Of a stretch of DNA of 41,360 nt, positions 15,891 to 23,229 are shown piece by piece. Made by a program: the position numbers and the translations under genes. Source of the stretch: CAYLHS01 sp964594235. Its GTDB lineage: Bacteria; Actinomycetota; Acidimicrobiia; Spongiisociales; UBA4744. Every line of letters starts with the position of its first letter. The stretch's first letter is position 1. The stretch covers positions 1 through 41,360 of the forward strand of contig CAZQMF010000010.1 of assembly GCA_964594235.1 (NCBI GenBank), read 5' to 3'. The notes below the pieces were generated by a model. That model had not been told where the DNA came from. It did no database searches and saw only the letters and a list, made by a program, of their open reading frames with translations.

Positions 15891-16313
15891 CTACTCGGAC
15901 GTGTCCCCGTTTGGCCACACGATGATGACCGGCACTCCGTGGTATTTCGCGTACTGCACGGTCGATGACAGGGCTTTGCGCACGGATCCGGGCCATGCCG
16001 GTGCCGCGATTAGCACCGCCGATGAGTCCACGATGCTGCGGCGGGCTTCCCTTGGTGACACCTTGGGGAGCTCCGTGGCCCGACCGATGGGTGCTGCCAG
16101 ACGCGGCGTCGAGGGATGCACGACCGCCTCGCGGCCCTGATCCAGGACGAGCGTATGCATCTGTGCGTCCGCGCCGACCCGTCCGCCGTGATGTACCGTC
16201 ATCCACTCCGGGTTCTCCTCGAGAAGGCGTTGGATCGCGCCGAGCTGCGACGGGGTCATTCCGCGCCGTGTACCCGTAAACCCGATTTCTCGAGGGGAGC
16301 CTGTGTCGTTCAT
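15891..16313 (-). CDS. SLOG-superfamily predicted nucleotide-binding protein
   Basis: From the ATG at 16313 the protein has 140 residues (a GTG at 16322 would add three). The N terminus IGFTGTRRGM followed by HHGGRVGADAQMH matches the Rossmann-like SLOG group (DprA/TIR-associated nucleotide-binding fold) found in many actinobacteria and phages, where the second motif is usually HHGDCxGAD. Here the Asp-Cys positions are Gly-Arg. A later segment, SAVLIAAPAW, fits the fourth strand. Members are thought to bind nucleotides or their derivatives; the substrate and role are unknown. It stands alone, antisense to its surroundings, between ssrA and the YbaK-like gene. Confidence 0.65.
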   Translation of the reverse strand: MNDTGSPREIGFTGTRRGMTPSQLGAIQRLLEENPEWMTVHHGGRVGADAQMHTLVLDQGREAVVHPSTPRLAAPIGRATELPKVSPREARRSIVDSSAVLIAAPAWPGSVRKALSSTVQYAKYHGVPVIIVWPNGDTSE

Positions 16314-16635
16314 GGCATCCACTGTAGGGGAAGCTGGCGACTTCGAAGGTCACGACCGGCAGACCCAGTGGCGAGGTGATCCCGTCCGACCGGATCCGTG
16401 GGGGCCGCTCGGGGCTTGACGCCGGCGCGAGCCGATCGGCCGTGGTTGCCTGGGTTCCCGTGCAGGCGCGCGGAGCCTCAGGTGCCCGTCGCGTGGAATC
16501 GCGGAATCACGTCATCAGATCCCCAATGGTCATCGAATGGATAGCGAAATGCGCACATGTCGCCGACACCGAGGGACGATCGCGAGCAGTTGGACGAGAC
16601 CGTGGAGCGAGTCTGCCCGACTACGGTGTACAAGG
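16314..16635. other. Divergent intergenic region (SLOG gene / YbaK-like gene)
   Basis: These 322 bp hold no supported gene. Open frames here are short, with codon use unlike the neighbours. TACGGT at 16622-16627 could be a -10 for the YbaK-like gene, with transcription starting at or near its ATG (16636), but no -35 was found at normal spacing. A short GGTCATC / GTCATC direct repeat lies near 16511-16535. Confidence 0.5.
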
Positions 16636-17145
16636 ATGGAGCATACCGAGCCCGACCCGGACCGTGAAGCCCTCGAGACCGTGTTGGTCGGCCGAGGCGA
16701 GTACGAGCTGTTCGCGTGCGACCCGGCGCTTGCCGACACGGCCGCCTTCTGCGAGGCGTACGGGTTCGCACTGGAGGACTCGGCCAACACGATCATCGTG
16801 GTCGGCAAGAGCAAACCGCCCGTGTACGCGGCATGCGTGGTGCTGGCCACACATCGCCTCGATGTGAACCACATGGTGAAGGCCCGTTTCGGCAGAAAGT
16901 CGTCGTTCGCTTCGGCGGAAGAGACCAAGGAGCTGACCGGGCATGAGATCGGGGGCGTGACGGTGTTCGGACTGCCTCCGAACCTGCCCGTATGGGTCGA
17001 CGGTGATGTCATGCACCGGGAACGTGTCGTTCTCGGAGGTGGGAGTCGCCGGTGGAAGGTCATCGCTCCTCCGTCGATCCTGCTGACGCTGCCCAGCGTG
17101 GAAGTGGTAGCAGACCTCGCAAAGCGAGCACCGGCGAAGGCGTGA
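16636..17145 (+). CDS. YbaK/ProX-type aminoacyl-tRNA deacylase-like protein
   Basis: The ATG at 16636 gives 169 residues. The segment TIIVVGKSKPPVYAACVVLA holds the family Lys (usually K-x-L/I-V in YbaK). The continuation RFGRKSSFASAEETKELTGH plus GGVTVFGLPP matches the YbaK fold (xGxxxGGVxPfG). These free-standing domains hydrolyse mischarged aminoacyl-tRNAs such as Cys-tRNA(Pro) or Ala-tRNA(Pro); the exact substrate cannot be told here. No Shine-Dalgarno site lies at a good distance, so a leaderless mRNA is possible. The gene is probably monocistronic; the EAL gene follows after 75 bp with its own promoter-like sequence. Confidence 0.82.
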   Translation: MEHTEPDPDREALETVLVGRGEYELFACDPALADTAAFCEAYGFALEDSANTIIVVGKSKPPVYAACVVLATHRLDVNHMVKARFGRKSSFASAEETKELTGHEIGGVTVFGLPPNLPVWVDGDVMHRERVVLGGGSRRWKVIAPPSILLTLPSVEVVADLAKRAPAKA

Positions 17146-17182
17146 CCATCGACCTCTGATCGGCAACGACGTTGCTGGGAGA

Positions 17183-17220
17183 TTCCGGCACGACGTCGTA
17201 GGTGCTATGCTTACCAGTGA
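17183..17220 (+). promoter_or_regulatory. Probable promoter for a leaderless EAL-domain gene
   Basis: TATGCT at 17206-17211 is a good -10 and lies 9 bases before the GTG at 17221, so transcription would begin at or just before the start codon. The -35 position (TTCCGG, 17183-17188, 17-bp spacer) is weak. A perfect 10-bp palindrome, ACGACGTCGT (17190-17199), fills the spacer and could be an operator. Confidence 0.45.
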
Positions 17221-18039
17221 GTGGAAATCTATGTAAATCCGCAGATAGCAGAAGTCACACCGCAGGAAACCTTGTCAGGTGTGACCAACACCGGCGTGTT
17301 CTCGGTGGCGGCGGCGTCGCTGGAGGGCCCGGGACTCACAATGGTGTTCCAGCCGATCGTCGAGCTGCGAACCTGGGTTCTGGGAGGCGGCGGGATCGTC
17401 GGCTACGAAGCACTCGCGAGGTTCGAAGCCGGGCATGGGCCCGACGAGGTCTTCGCGGCGGCCAACGCCGCCGGTTTCGGGATCGACCTCGAAACCAAGG
17501 CGCTCAAGGCGGCGCTGGAGTCCTTGAGCCTCTTGCCTTCCGGGACGTTTCTCTCAATCAACGTGTCGCCTCAACTGGTCGCCTCGGGCAGGGTAGGGGA
17601 AGTACTGTCCGCCTCCGATGCCGGCCGAGTGGTGTTCGATCTCATTGGAGGTGGCGACCTGGCCTGGTCCGAAGCCGACGGTTGGGTCGATCAGTTGGCT
17701 GGATCGTTGACCGAACTTCAGACGATGGGCGCCAGAATCGCCCTGGACGATACGGTCGAAGGATCCGGCGGTTCGATCGAAGAGTTCGTCGTGCTGCCAT
17801 TCGACACGATCAAGATCGACCGTCTGATGATCCAAGATGTCGACAAGCATCCTGATCGCGCCGCGGGCATCATGGCGCTCGTGGACCTCGCGAAGACGTC
17901 GGGAGCGGACGTGATCGCCGAAGGGATCGAAACCGCTGATGAGCTCGCCGCTCTGATCAACATCGGAGTGCGCTACGGGCAGGGCTACCTCCTCGGGTTC
18001 CCGGCGCCACTCGAGCAACAAGCACCCATGGCTTCCTGA
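17221..18039 (+). CDS. EAL-domain protein, probably catalytically impaired
   Basis: The 272-residue protein is a stand-alone EAL domain: FQPIV, the signature EALARF, INVSPQ, ALDD, KIDR, VIAEGIET and GQGYLLGFP are all recognisable. EAL domains hydrolyse cyclic di-GMP to pGpG. However, the segment that normally reads ExTE, which contributes a metal-binding Glu, is DLIG here, and the loop after the DD pair reads TVEGSG rather than FGTG. It may therefore bind cyclic di-GMP as a sensor without cutting it. The GTG at 17221 is chosen because a -10 element lies directly upstream. The gene converges on a nucleotide cyclase gene, with a strong hairpin over both stops. Confidence 0.85.
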   Translation: MEIYVNPQIAEVTPQETLSGVTNTGVFSVAAASLEGPGLTMVFQPIVELRTWVLGGGGIVGYEALARFEAGHGPDEVFAAANAAGFGIDLETKALKAALESLSLLPSGTFLSINVSPQLVASGRVGEVLSASDAGRVVFDLIGGGDLAWSEADGWVDQLAGSLTELQTMGARIALDDTVEGSGGSIEEFVVLPFDTIKIDRLMIQDVDKHPDRAAGIMALVDLAKTSGADVIAEGIETADELAALINIGVRYGQGYLLGFPAPLEQQAPMAS

Positions 18040-18053
18040 CTGAGTCAGGAAGC
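18031..18053. terminator. Bidirectional hairpin between EAL and cyclase genes
   Basis: GCTTCCTGAC (18031-18040), a 3-nt loop, then GTCAGGAAGC (18044-18053) form a perfect 10-bp stem. It covers the EAL stop region and the end of the cyclase gene, so it could end transcription from both sides. There is no long T-run. Confidence 0.65.
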
Positions 18054-18833
18054 TCGACGCACGAGGCACACCTCGACTGGATCCTCGAGTCCTTGAACCG
18101 ATGCAGGCCGCGGGTAGCCGAACACGACGTCGGGGAGCCGCCCGGCAGCATCTCGCAGTCGGGAGGTGACCAGTGACTGTCCGCCTTCGGCCAGATCGGC
18201 GACCCTCGACGCGACGTTGACCACGTGCCCCAACAGGTCGGCACCTGTGGGAATCACCGACCCGAAGTGACCGCCGACTCTGAGTGGGAGAGGAGTCTGG
18301 TTCCCTTCGACCAGATCGACGCAGGCCATGACGGACGCAGCCGGTTCATTGAACCGGATCATGTGGCCGTCGCCGAGTGTCTTCAAGACCCGCCCACCTC
18401 GCGACCGCACGATTGCGTCGACTGCGTCGTAGTGGTCGGTCAGCATCGACTTCGTCGAGGTATCTCCATGATCCTGCGTGAACGAGGTGAATCCTTCGAG
18501 ATCTGAGAACACGACCGCGAGATCGATTGTTTCGTCTTCCGTGCTCGGGCCCGCGCCGGCGGTGAGGACGTCGAAGGGCCTGATCTCTAGTTGACCGAGC
18601 ATGGAAGGGGCCTCAGCCACTACTTCGGCGATCTGATCGCGAAACCGGCGGATGGCGTCTTCGTAGGAAAGGTCATCGGGAAGGCGTGTCAACGCCCGGT
18701 CATCGATGATCCCGATCTCGACAAGACGCTTCAGCTTCTCGGGTTCCAAGCTGCCGGCCACCCGCGCGGTGATGACTTCCCGCAGTCCGCTCGTAAGGGC
18801 GCGAAGTGACTCTCTGAGGCGATCCTGGTCCAC
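18045..18833 (-). CDS. Class III adenylate/guanylate cyclase
   Basis: The GTG at 18833 gives 262 residues. A helical N-terminal region (about 1-95), without membrane segments, precedes a class III cyclase domain. The metal-binding aspartates are in VVFSDLEGFTSF and KTLGDGHMI, and the transition-state Asn and Arg are in GHVVNVASRV. The catalytic set looks complete. The enzyme probably makes cAMP, though cGMP cannot be ruled out. The layout of a soluble N-terminal helical module plus a single cyclase domain resembles some mycobacterial cyclases. It lies 28 bp after azlD on the same strand, but a hairpin separates them. Confidence 0.88.
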   Translation of the reverse strand: MDQDRLRESLRALTSGLREVITARVAGSLEPEKLKRLVEIGIIDDRALTRLPDDLSYEDAIRRFRDQIAEVVAEAPSMLGQLEIRPFDVLTAGAGPSTEDETIDLAVVFSDLEGFTSFTQDHGDTSTKSMLTDHYDAVDAIVRSRGGRVLKTLGDGHMIRFNEPAASVMACVDLVEGNQTPLPLRVGGHFGSVIPTGADLLGHVVNVASRVADLAEGGQSLVTSRLRDAAGRLPDVVFGYPRPASVQGLEDPVEVCLVRRAS

Positions 18834-18855
18834 GAACGAACACTACATCTCAACG

Positions 18856-18871
18856 GGCGCTCTACAGCGCC
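18856..18871 (-). terminator. Hairpin at the azlD stop, upstream of the cyclase gene
   Basis: GGCGCT (18856-18861), a 4-nt loop (CTAC) and AGCGCC (18866-18871) form a GC-rich stem over the azlD stop codon. It could end or reduce readthrough into the cyclase gene. No T-run follows on the minus strand. Confidence 0.4.
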
Positions 18872-19167
18872 TGGATGATCCACAGTGCCGCCATGCCCGC
18901 GACAATCGTCAGAAATACGTTGCGTGTCTTCCACGCAACGAGAACGGCGACGAGACCTGCCGCCATTCGCGGGCCGATCTCGAAGTAGCCGTCTGAAGTC
19001 GACACGGCCGGAAGCACCAGCGCGCTCAACACCGCCGGTGGAATGAATCGCAGGCCCCGCTCGATGCTGTCGGGTACCGTCCCGATCTTGCCCCACAGGG
19101 CGATCACTGACAAGCGCAGCAGGAAGGTGCCCATCGCGATGACCAGAAAGAGCAACCAGACTCTCAC
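18862..19167 (-). CDS. azlD: AzlD-family branched-chain amino acid exporter subunit
   Basis: The GTG at 19167 overlaps the azlC stop (GTGA) and gives 101 residues with three to four hydrophobic segments. The motifs LLRLSVIAL near the start and RFIPPAVLSALVLP are typical of AzlD. AzlD works with the larger AzlC in exporting branched-chain amino acids and analogues. The frame is open much further upstream, but that extension lies antisense to no known domain and overlaps azlC; the 4-bp overlap start fits the usual azlCD arrangement and the normal ~100-residue length. Confidence 0.88.
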   Translation of the reverse strand: MRVWLLFLVIAMGTFLLRLSVIALWGKIGTVPDSIERGLRFIPPAVLSALVLPAVSTSDGYFEIGPRMAAGLVAVLVAWKTRNVFLTIVAGMAALWIIQAL

Positions 19168-19877
19168 GATCGGTTCCGTTCGACGACGATGCCGACGACG
19201 ATCCCAGTGGTGGCAGCCAGGGGCAGCCCGAGGTTGTAGGGCAGGCCGACGAAGAGCACGGCCAATACCCCGGCGGCTCCCGCGGCCGTGGCATCCGCGC
19301 GGTCGCTGATGGCCGGCACCAAGAGCGCAATGAACACGAGGGGGATGGCGAAGTCGAGCGACCAGGCGTCCGGGACGGACGTTCCGAGGAACGCTCCGAC
19401 GGCGGTGGAGATCTGCCAGGTCACCCACAGGGTGATCGCCGCGCCCAGGTAGTAGGAGAGACGTGCTTGAACCGTCTCGTCGCGTAGGGCGTAGCGGCGG
19501 ATCGAAAACGCGTAGGCCTGGTCGGTGAGGAGGTAGGAGAGGAGTGCCTTGCGTCCTGTGGACGCCTCCTCGAAATGCGGCGCGAGCGAAGCCGAGTACA
19601 TCACGAATCTCGCGTTGATGATCAGCGCCGTGGCTGCGACCACGAGAAACGGAGCGTTCCTTCCAATGAGTTGGAGCGCTGCGAGCTGGGAAGCGCCGGC
19701 GAACACCAGGATCGACATGCCCACTCCGTGGAGTGGGGTCAGGCCGACGGAAACCGCCGAGATCCCGGCGATCAGCCCGAACGGCACGATCCCGAGCAGG
19801 ATCGGCGCCATGTCGCGTGATCCTTGGAGCAGTACAGGGCGGTCGATCCGAGGATCGTACCGGGTCCCGGAAGGCAT
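19164..19877 (-). CDS. azlC: AzlC-family branched-chain amino acid exporter subunit
   Basis: The 237-residue integral membrane protein has the AzlC hallmarks LLGIVPFGLIAGISAV, FAGASQLAALQLIG and NARFVMYSASLAPHF, with about six to seven membrane segments. With AzlD it forms an exporter for branched-chain amino acids (shown for azaleucine resistance in Bacillus and as BrnFE in Corynebacterium). The N-terminal ~20 residues are polar; starts a little downstream are possible. It is transcribed divergently from the copper chaperone gene, with a 161-bp shared upstream region in which no strong promoter was identified. Confidence 0.9.
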   Translation of the reverse strand: MPSGTRYDPRIDRPVLLQGSRDMAPILLGIVPFGLIAGISAVSVGLTPLHGVGMSILVFAGASQLAALQLIGRNAPFLVVAATALIINARFVMYSASLAPHFEEASTGRKALLSYLLTDQAYAFSIRRYALRDETVQARLSYYLGAAITLWVTWQISTAVGAFLGTSVPDAWSLDFAIPLVFIALLVPAISDRADATAAGAAGVLAVLFVGLPYNLGLPLAATTGIVVGIVVERNRS

Positions 19878-20038
19878 CGCTGGCGCATGTCAGATCCGGC
19901 ACCTGGTCATGGACGCCTGCGTCGTGTGAGGTTCGGGTTTGGGATGCATGTCGGTGGCCATCCAGTGCTGGGCCAAGCCTGGAGCTGGTTTGTCGGAATC
20001 TGGAGTATCGTGCCGGCAGCAAGCGACGAAGAGGCAGC

Positions 20039-20461
20039 ATGGCCAGACTCACCCGTGTCACAGTGACTCTCGCTGTGCTGTTGGGAGCCTGCTCGAGCGG
20101 TCCGTCGATTCACGTGAGCGACGCCCGACTCTCGCTGCCAACCGGCCCGAACGCGGCTGTCTACTTCCAGCTCGAGAACAACGGCGACCACGAAGTGAAG
20201 CTGGTGGGGGCGGAGTGCGACATCGCCGTGGCGGCGATCCACCAGACGACGGTGGACGGGGACCTGATGCAGATGGAGCCTGTCGACCAGATCACAATCG
20301 CTCCGGGGCAGACAGTCGAGTTCGCTCCGGGTGGTCTCCACGTCATGCTCATGGATGTTCCGGCACTCGAGCTCGGCCAGGAAGTGAACGTGACCCTGGT
20401 GTTCAAGAATGATCAGTCCGTGACGTTCGCTGCCGAGGTGCGCCCGATCGAGACGCCCTGA
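20039..20461 (+). CDS. PCuAC-type copper chaperone lipoprotein
   Basis: The ATG at 20039, behind GAAGAGG, gives 140 residues with a lipoprotein signal ending LLGAC (Cys18 would be lipidated). The mature part is a PCuAC cupredoxin-like domain with the copper-ligand pattern H-x(n)-MxM ... HVMLM: a His in AAIHQTT, Met residues in LMQMEP, and GGLHVMLMD. Such proteins carry Cu(I) outside the membrane to the CuA or CuB site of cytochrome oxidase, often with Sco. No Sco or oxidase gene is in the window. The start was placed at the lipoprotein signal; longer upstream frames lack it. Confidence 0.85.
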   Translation: MARLTRVTVTLAVLLGACSSGPSIHVSDARLSLPTGPNAAVYFQLENNGDHEVKLVGAECDIAVAAIHQTTVDGDLMQMEPVDQITIAPGQTVEFAPGGLHVMLMDVPALELGQEVNVTLVFKNDQSVTFAAEVRPIETP

Positions 20462-20479
20462 GTCAGGAACTGGCAGTTC

Positions 20480-20542
20480 TCGATGTGACATAGCGAGGGG
20501 GCTCACCTAGGGTTCCGGTTCGCGCCGCTTCGATGTGACGTC
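20480..20542 (+). promoter_or_regulatory. Paired TCGATGTGAC direct repeats upstream of the L,D-transpeptidase
   Basis: TCGATGTGAC occurs at 20480-20489 and again at 20530-20539, 50 bp apart start to start, in the 116-bp gap before the L,D-transpeptidase gene. The second copy runs into the palindrome TGACGTCA (20535-20542). The pair could be a regulator binding site; the regulator is unknown. Confidence 0.35.
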
Positions 20543-20577
20543 AGTTCCGAAGTAGGTCGCAGTCTGGAGTTACCCCT

Positions 20578-21324
20578 ATGCAACACACGCGTCTGTCTGT
20601 TCGTCTCGTGACGACCGCCGTGCTCGTGGTCGCGACGGTTCTTGCCACCGTCGCACCGGCGCTCGCGACGGAAGGAGACGCCACCCAGGTACAGCAGACA
20701 CTTCAGCAGCTTGGCTTCTACCGAGGTCCGATCAGCGGTACGTACGATCAAGCGACCGGAGACGCCATCCTCGCGTTCCATAAGACGGTCGGCGCTGAAA
20801 GGACCCGTGACTGGGTTGATGCCGACTGGGAAAACGCTCGTGCCCTCGAGTCCGTCGGCTATGAGATTCCCGACCGCCCCTACGAGCCGTATCGCATCGA
20901 GATCGACCTCTATCGACAGATCATGTTTCTGGTCGAGCGCGGATCCGTCGTCGCCGTATTCCCGATCGTCTCGGGAAAGGGAGACACGTATCAGCGGCTC
21001 GGTCACGCGACGGCGGCACCGCACACTCCTGTGGGCGACTTCCGGCTCCTCCGGCATGTCGACGGTTGGAGGACAGCCGAACTCGGCCGCATCTATCGGC
21101 CGTGGTACTTCGTCGGCGGGTATGCCATCCACGGAGGAAGGGTGGCGCACCCGCAGCCAGCATCCCACGGATGTGTGAGGGCACCGATGGCAGATATGGA
21201 CTGGCTCGAATCGCACCTGGAGCTCGGAGTGCCGGTTCACGTGTGGGTGGGGGAGGGCGCCGTGGGCGTGTCGACGTATCTGCTCGAACACCTCGCTGCC
21301 GGGTTGAGCTACGACATCATGTGA
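20578..21324 (+). CDS. Secreted L,D-transpeptidase (YkuD) with peptidoglycan-binding domain
   Basis: The 248-residue protein has a signal peptide (about 1-31, ending ALA) and a peptidoglycan-binding type 1 domain with the pattern QVQQTLQQLGFYRGPISGTY (about 37-80). The YkuD catalytic domain (about 105-225) carries the His of YAIHGG and the nucleophile motif SHGCVRAP. L,D-transpeptidases form 3-3 cross-links in peptidoglycan or attach proteins to it, and 3-3 links are common in actinobacteria. No Shine-Dalgarno site is visible before the ATG. The gene seems monocistronic. Confidence 0.9.
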   Translation: MQHTRLSVRLVTTAVLVVATVLATVAPALATEGDATQVQQTLQQLGFYRGPISGTYDQATGDAILAFHKTVGAERTRDWVDADWENARALESVGYEIPDRPYEPYRIEIDLYRQIMFLVERGSVVAVFPIVSGKGDTYQRLGHATAAPHTPVGDFRLLRHVDGWRTAELGRIYRPWYFVGGYAIHGGRVAHPQPASHGCVRAPMADMDWLESHLELGVPVHVWVGEGAVGVSTYLLEHLAAGLSYDIM

Positions 21325-21343
21325 GTCGGCGACGCAACCGACT
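21324..21343 (+). terminator. Small hairpin after the L,D-transpeptidase gene
   Basis: AGTCGG (21324-21329) and CCGACT (21338-21343) form a 6-bp stem with an 8-nt loop starting at the stop codon. No T-run follows, so the terminator call is weak. Confidence 0.3.
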
Positions 21344-21481
21344 GAGCCGAAGCGCGCGGACGCGACAACGGGCGCGGTGACCGAAGTCGAACTTGGGGGC
21401 CGTCACCGAGTGCGCATTCGTCCCTCTCGAGGATGTGCAAGACTCAGCGCCACGGGGATCAGACCAGTGACGGAGGAACTT

Positions 21482-22468
21482 ATGGACAGACTTCGTTGGG
21501 GGGTCATGTCGACGGCAAAGATCGCGACCGACAATGTCGTTCCAGCGATGCAGCGGTCGATGCGGGCGGACGTCGTCGCGATCGCGTCCCGGGACGCCGA
21601 GGTGGCACAGGTCGTCGCCGACCGGCTCGACATCCCGACCAGCCTCGGATCCTATGACGCGCTGCTGAACCACCCGGACGTGGATGCCGTCTACGTGCCG
21701 CTCCCGAACCATCTCCACGCGGAGTGGACCGTCCGCGCTCTCGAGGCCGGCAAGCATGTGCTCTGCGAGAAGCCGCTCGCGCTCAGCGCCGCCGACGCCG
21801 AGCGCATGGTCTTGACCGCCGAGCGCACCGGCCGGGTGCTGGCCGAGGCGTTCATGTACCGTCATCACCCAACCTGGGTGACGGTGCAGGCGCTGGTGTC
21901 GTCGGGCCGGATCGGAGAGCTCACGGCTGTGGACTCCTGGTTCTCGTACTTCAACGACGATCCGGCCAACATCCGGAACGTCCTCGCCTACGGCGGGGGT
22001 GCGCTGTGGGACATCGGGTGCTACTCGGTGAGCCTGTCGCGGTGGCTGTTCGGGGCTGAGCCGGAGTCTGTCGCCGCCAGCATGATGCGCGACCCGGAGT
22101 CGGGGGTCGACGTCCTGACGACCGGATTCTTGTCGTTCCCAGCCGGACGGGCCAGTTTCACGTGCGGCACACGGGTCGAGCCCGACCAGCGCGTGCATGT
22201 GTATGGGACGGGCGGGCGGATCGCCATCGAGATTCCGTTCAACATCCCGCCCGACCGGCCGACTCGGGTGTTCCTGACGGCAGGAGGTGATCCACCAGTG
22301 GCGCCGGCCACCGAAGTGATGGAGTTCGCTCCGGCCGACTCGTATGAGCGCGAGGTGGACGCGTTCGCGGCGACGGTTCTCGACGGCGTCCCGCCCGTGG
22401 TCCCGCCGTCGGATGCGGTCGCTGGGGCGCGTGTGATCGAGCGGCTCTTCGCTGCTGCCGCCGGGTGA
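21482..22468 (+). CDS. Gfo/Idh/MocA-family NAD(P)-dependent oxidoreductase
   Basis: The ATG at 21482, preceded by GGAGGA at 5-6 nt, gives 328 residues. The N-terminal Rossmann domain starts RWGVMSTAKIA and has the family motif EKPLAL (in HVLCEKPLALSAADAE). The C-terminal domain has the usual substrate-binding sheet with GGGALWDIGCY. Members oxidise or reduce sugars, inositols, pseudo-oligosaccharides or dihydrodiols; the closest feel is to the glucose-fructose oxidoreductase or trans-dihydrodiol dehydrogenase branch, but the substrate cannot be named. It is not in an evident operon: the flanking genes are a secreted wall enzyme and a convergent acetyltransferase. Confidence 0.87.
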   Translation: MDRLRWGVMSTAKIATDNVVPAMQRSMRADVVAIASRDAEVAQVVADRLDIPTSLGSYDALLNHPDVDAVYVPLPNHLHAEWTVRALEAGKHVLCEKPLALSAADAERMVLTAERTGRVLAEAFMYRHHPTWVTVQALVSSGRIGELTAVDSWFSYFNDDPANIRNVLAYGGGALWDIGCYSVSLSRWLFGAEPESVAASMMRDPESGVDVLTTGFLSFPAGRASFTCGTRVEPDQRVHVYGTGGRIAIEIPFNIPPDRPTRVFLTAGGDPPVAPATEVMEFAPADSYEREVDAFAATVLDGVPPVVPPSDAVAGARVIERLFAAAAG

Positions 22469-22559
22469 GCACGCGGGTTGAGATGAACCGGGCTACGTGC
22501 CGACGGGGCTACCGGACGGGCGCTATGCCGGAAGGCCGACCGAGCACATTCGCACGAGC

Positions 22560-23147
22560 CTACGACCTCGAGTGAGTCGGCCGGTCGAGTCTGACAACGG
22601 GTCGAGTACCCCGCCGCTCTACTTCGGTGAATCCGGCCGCGAGAAACATCGAGAGCGTGCCGGGGAAGAGCGTTGCCGCGCCCGGTTTGGATTCCTCTGC
22701 ATCAATGGGGTGACCCACCAGATAGGTTGCTCTCCGATCGAACGCGAACTCCACAGCCGCACGCAGGAGTCCCGCAGCGATTCCGTCACCGCGGTGCTCC
22801 CGGGGAACGAAGAAGCAGTTCACGACCCACCCGGGGTTGTCGAAGTCGAGGGGGCCATTGACCCAAGCTCGGGGCGACATCATGCGGGCGTATCTCGTCC
22901 TCGGGCCGACGGAGACCCAGCCGACCGGCGCCGGGCCGTCGTAGGCGAGTATGCCGGGTTCCCTGCCTTCGGCGGTCAACTCGTGAAGGATGTCCCGACG
23001 CTCTTCTGGCTTCGCAGCCTCCCAGGCTCGGGAGGGCAGGATCCACCAGGTGCACCAGCAATTCGAGTATGCACCGCTTGGCCCGAAAAGCTCGACGAGG
23101 TCGTCCCACGTGTCGGGGGTCGCCGGCCGGTAGATCAGAGAAGACAT
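22560..23147 (-). CDS. GNAT-family N-acetyltransferase
   Basis: The 195-residue protein shows a GNAT fold with the acetyl-CoA-binding motif A region VVNCFFVPREHRGDGIAAGL. The N terminus has an unusual stretch, SNCWCTWW, with two close cysteines that recurs in an actinobacterial GNAT subgroup. The acceptor substrate is unknown. The gene is divergent from the tetR gene, with 56 bp between the two start codons, so its promoter region adjoins the tetR operator and could be co-regulated. Confidence 0.82.
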   Translation of the reverse strand: MSSLIYRPATPDTWDDLVELFGPSGAYSNCWCTWWILPSRAWEAAKPEERRDILHELTAEGREPGILAYDGPAPVGWVSVGPRTRYARMMSPRAWVNGPLDFDNPGWVVNCFFVPREHRGDGIAAGLLRAAVEFAFDRRATYLVGHPIDAEESKPGAATLFPGTLSMFLAAGFTEVERRGTRPVVRLDRPTHSRS

Positions 23148-23165
23148 GTCGCAGATTCTCGCAGC

Positions 23166-23194
23166 TTGGCAACGTCGGGAAGGTCAACTACTGT
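23166..23194 (+). promoter_or_regulatory. Promoter of the tetR-ABC operon
   Basis: A -35 TTGGCA (23166-23171) and a -10 TACTGT (23189-23194) are separated by exactly 17 bp. Transcription would start around 23201-23204, at or within a few bases of the tetR ATG (23204), so the mRNA is probably leaderless. Confidence 0.7.
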
Positions 23195-23229
23195 CTTGGT
23201 CACATGGTTAAACCAGATGACCAAGACAG
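23191..23229. promoter_or_regulatory. 39-bp concentric palindrome: probable TetR operator
   Basis: CTGTCTTGGTCA (23191-23202) is exactly inverted as TGACCAAGACAG (23218-23229). Inside, TGGTT and AACCA (23205-23209 and 23211-23215) are inverted about the same centre, base 23210. Seventeen of 19 base pairs match. The site covers part of the -10, the likely transcription start and the first codons of tetR, an ideal place for autorepression. Confidence 0.8.

Noticed and set aside
16478..16771. Minus-strand frame in the gap before the YbaK-like gene
   Set aside because: Arg-rich, without conserved motif, and mostly antisense to the YbaK-like gene.
19168..20061. A long upstream extension of azlD in the same frame
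   Set aside because: It overlaps azlC and has no membrane pattern; the GTG in the GTGA overlap gives the normal AzlD length.
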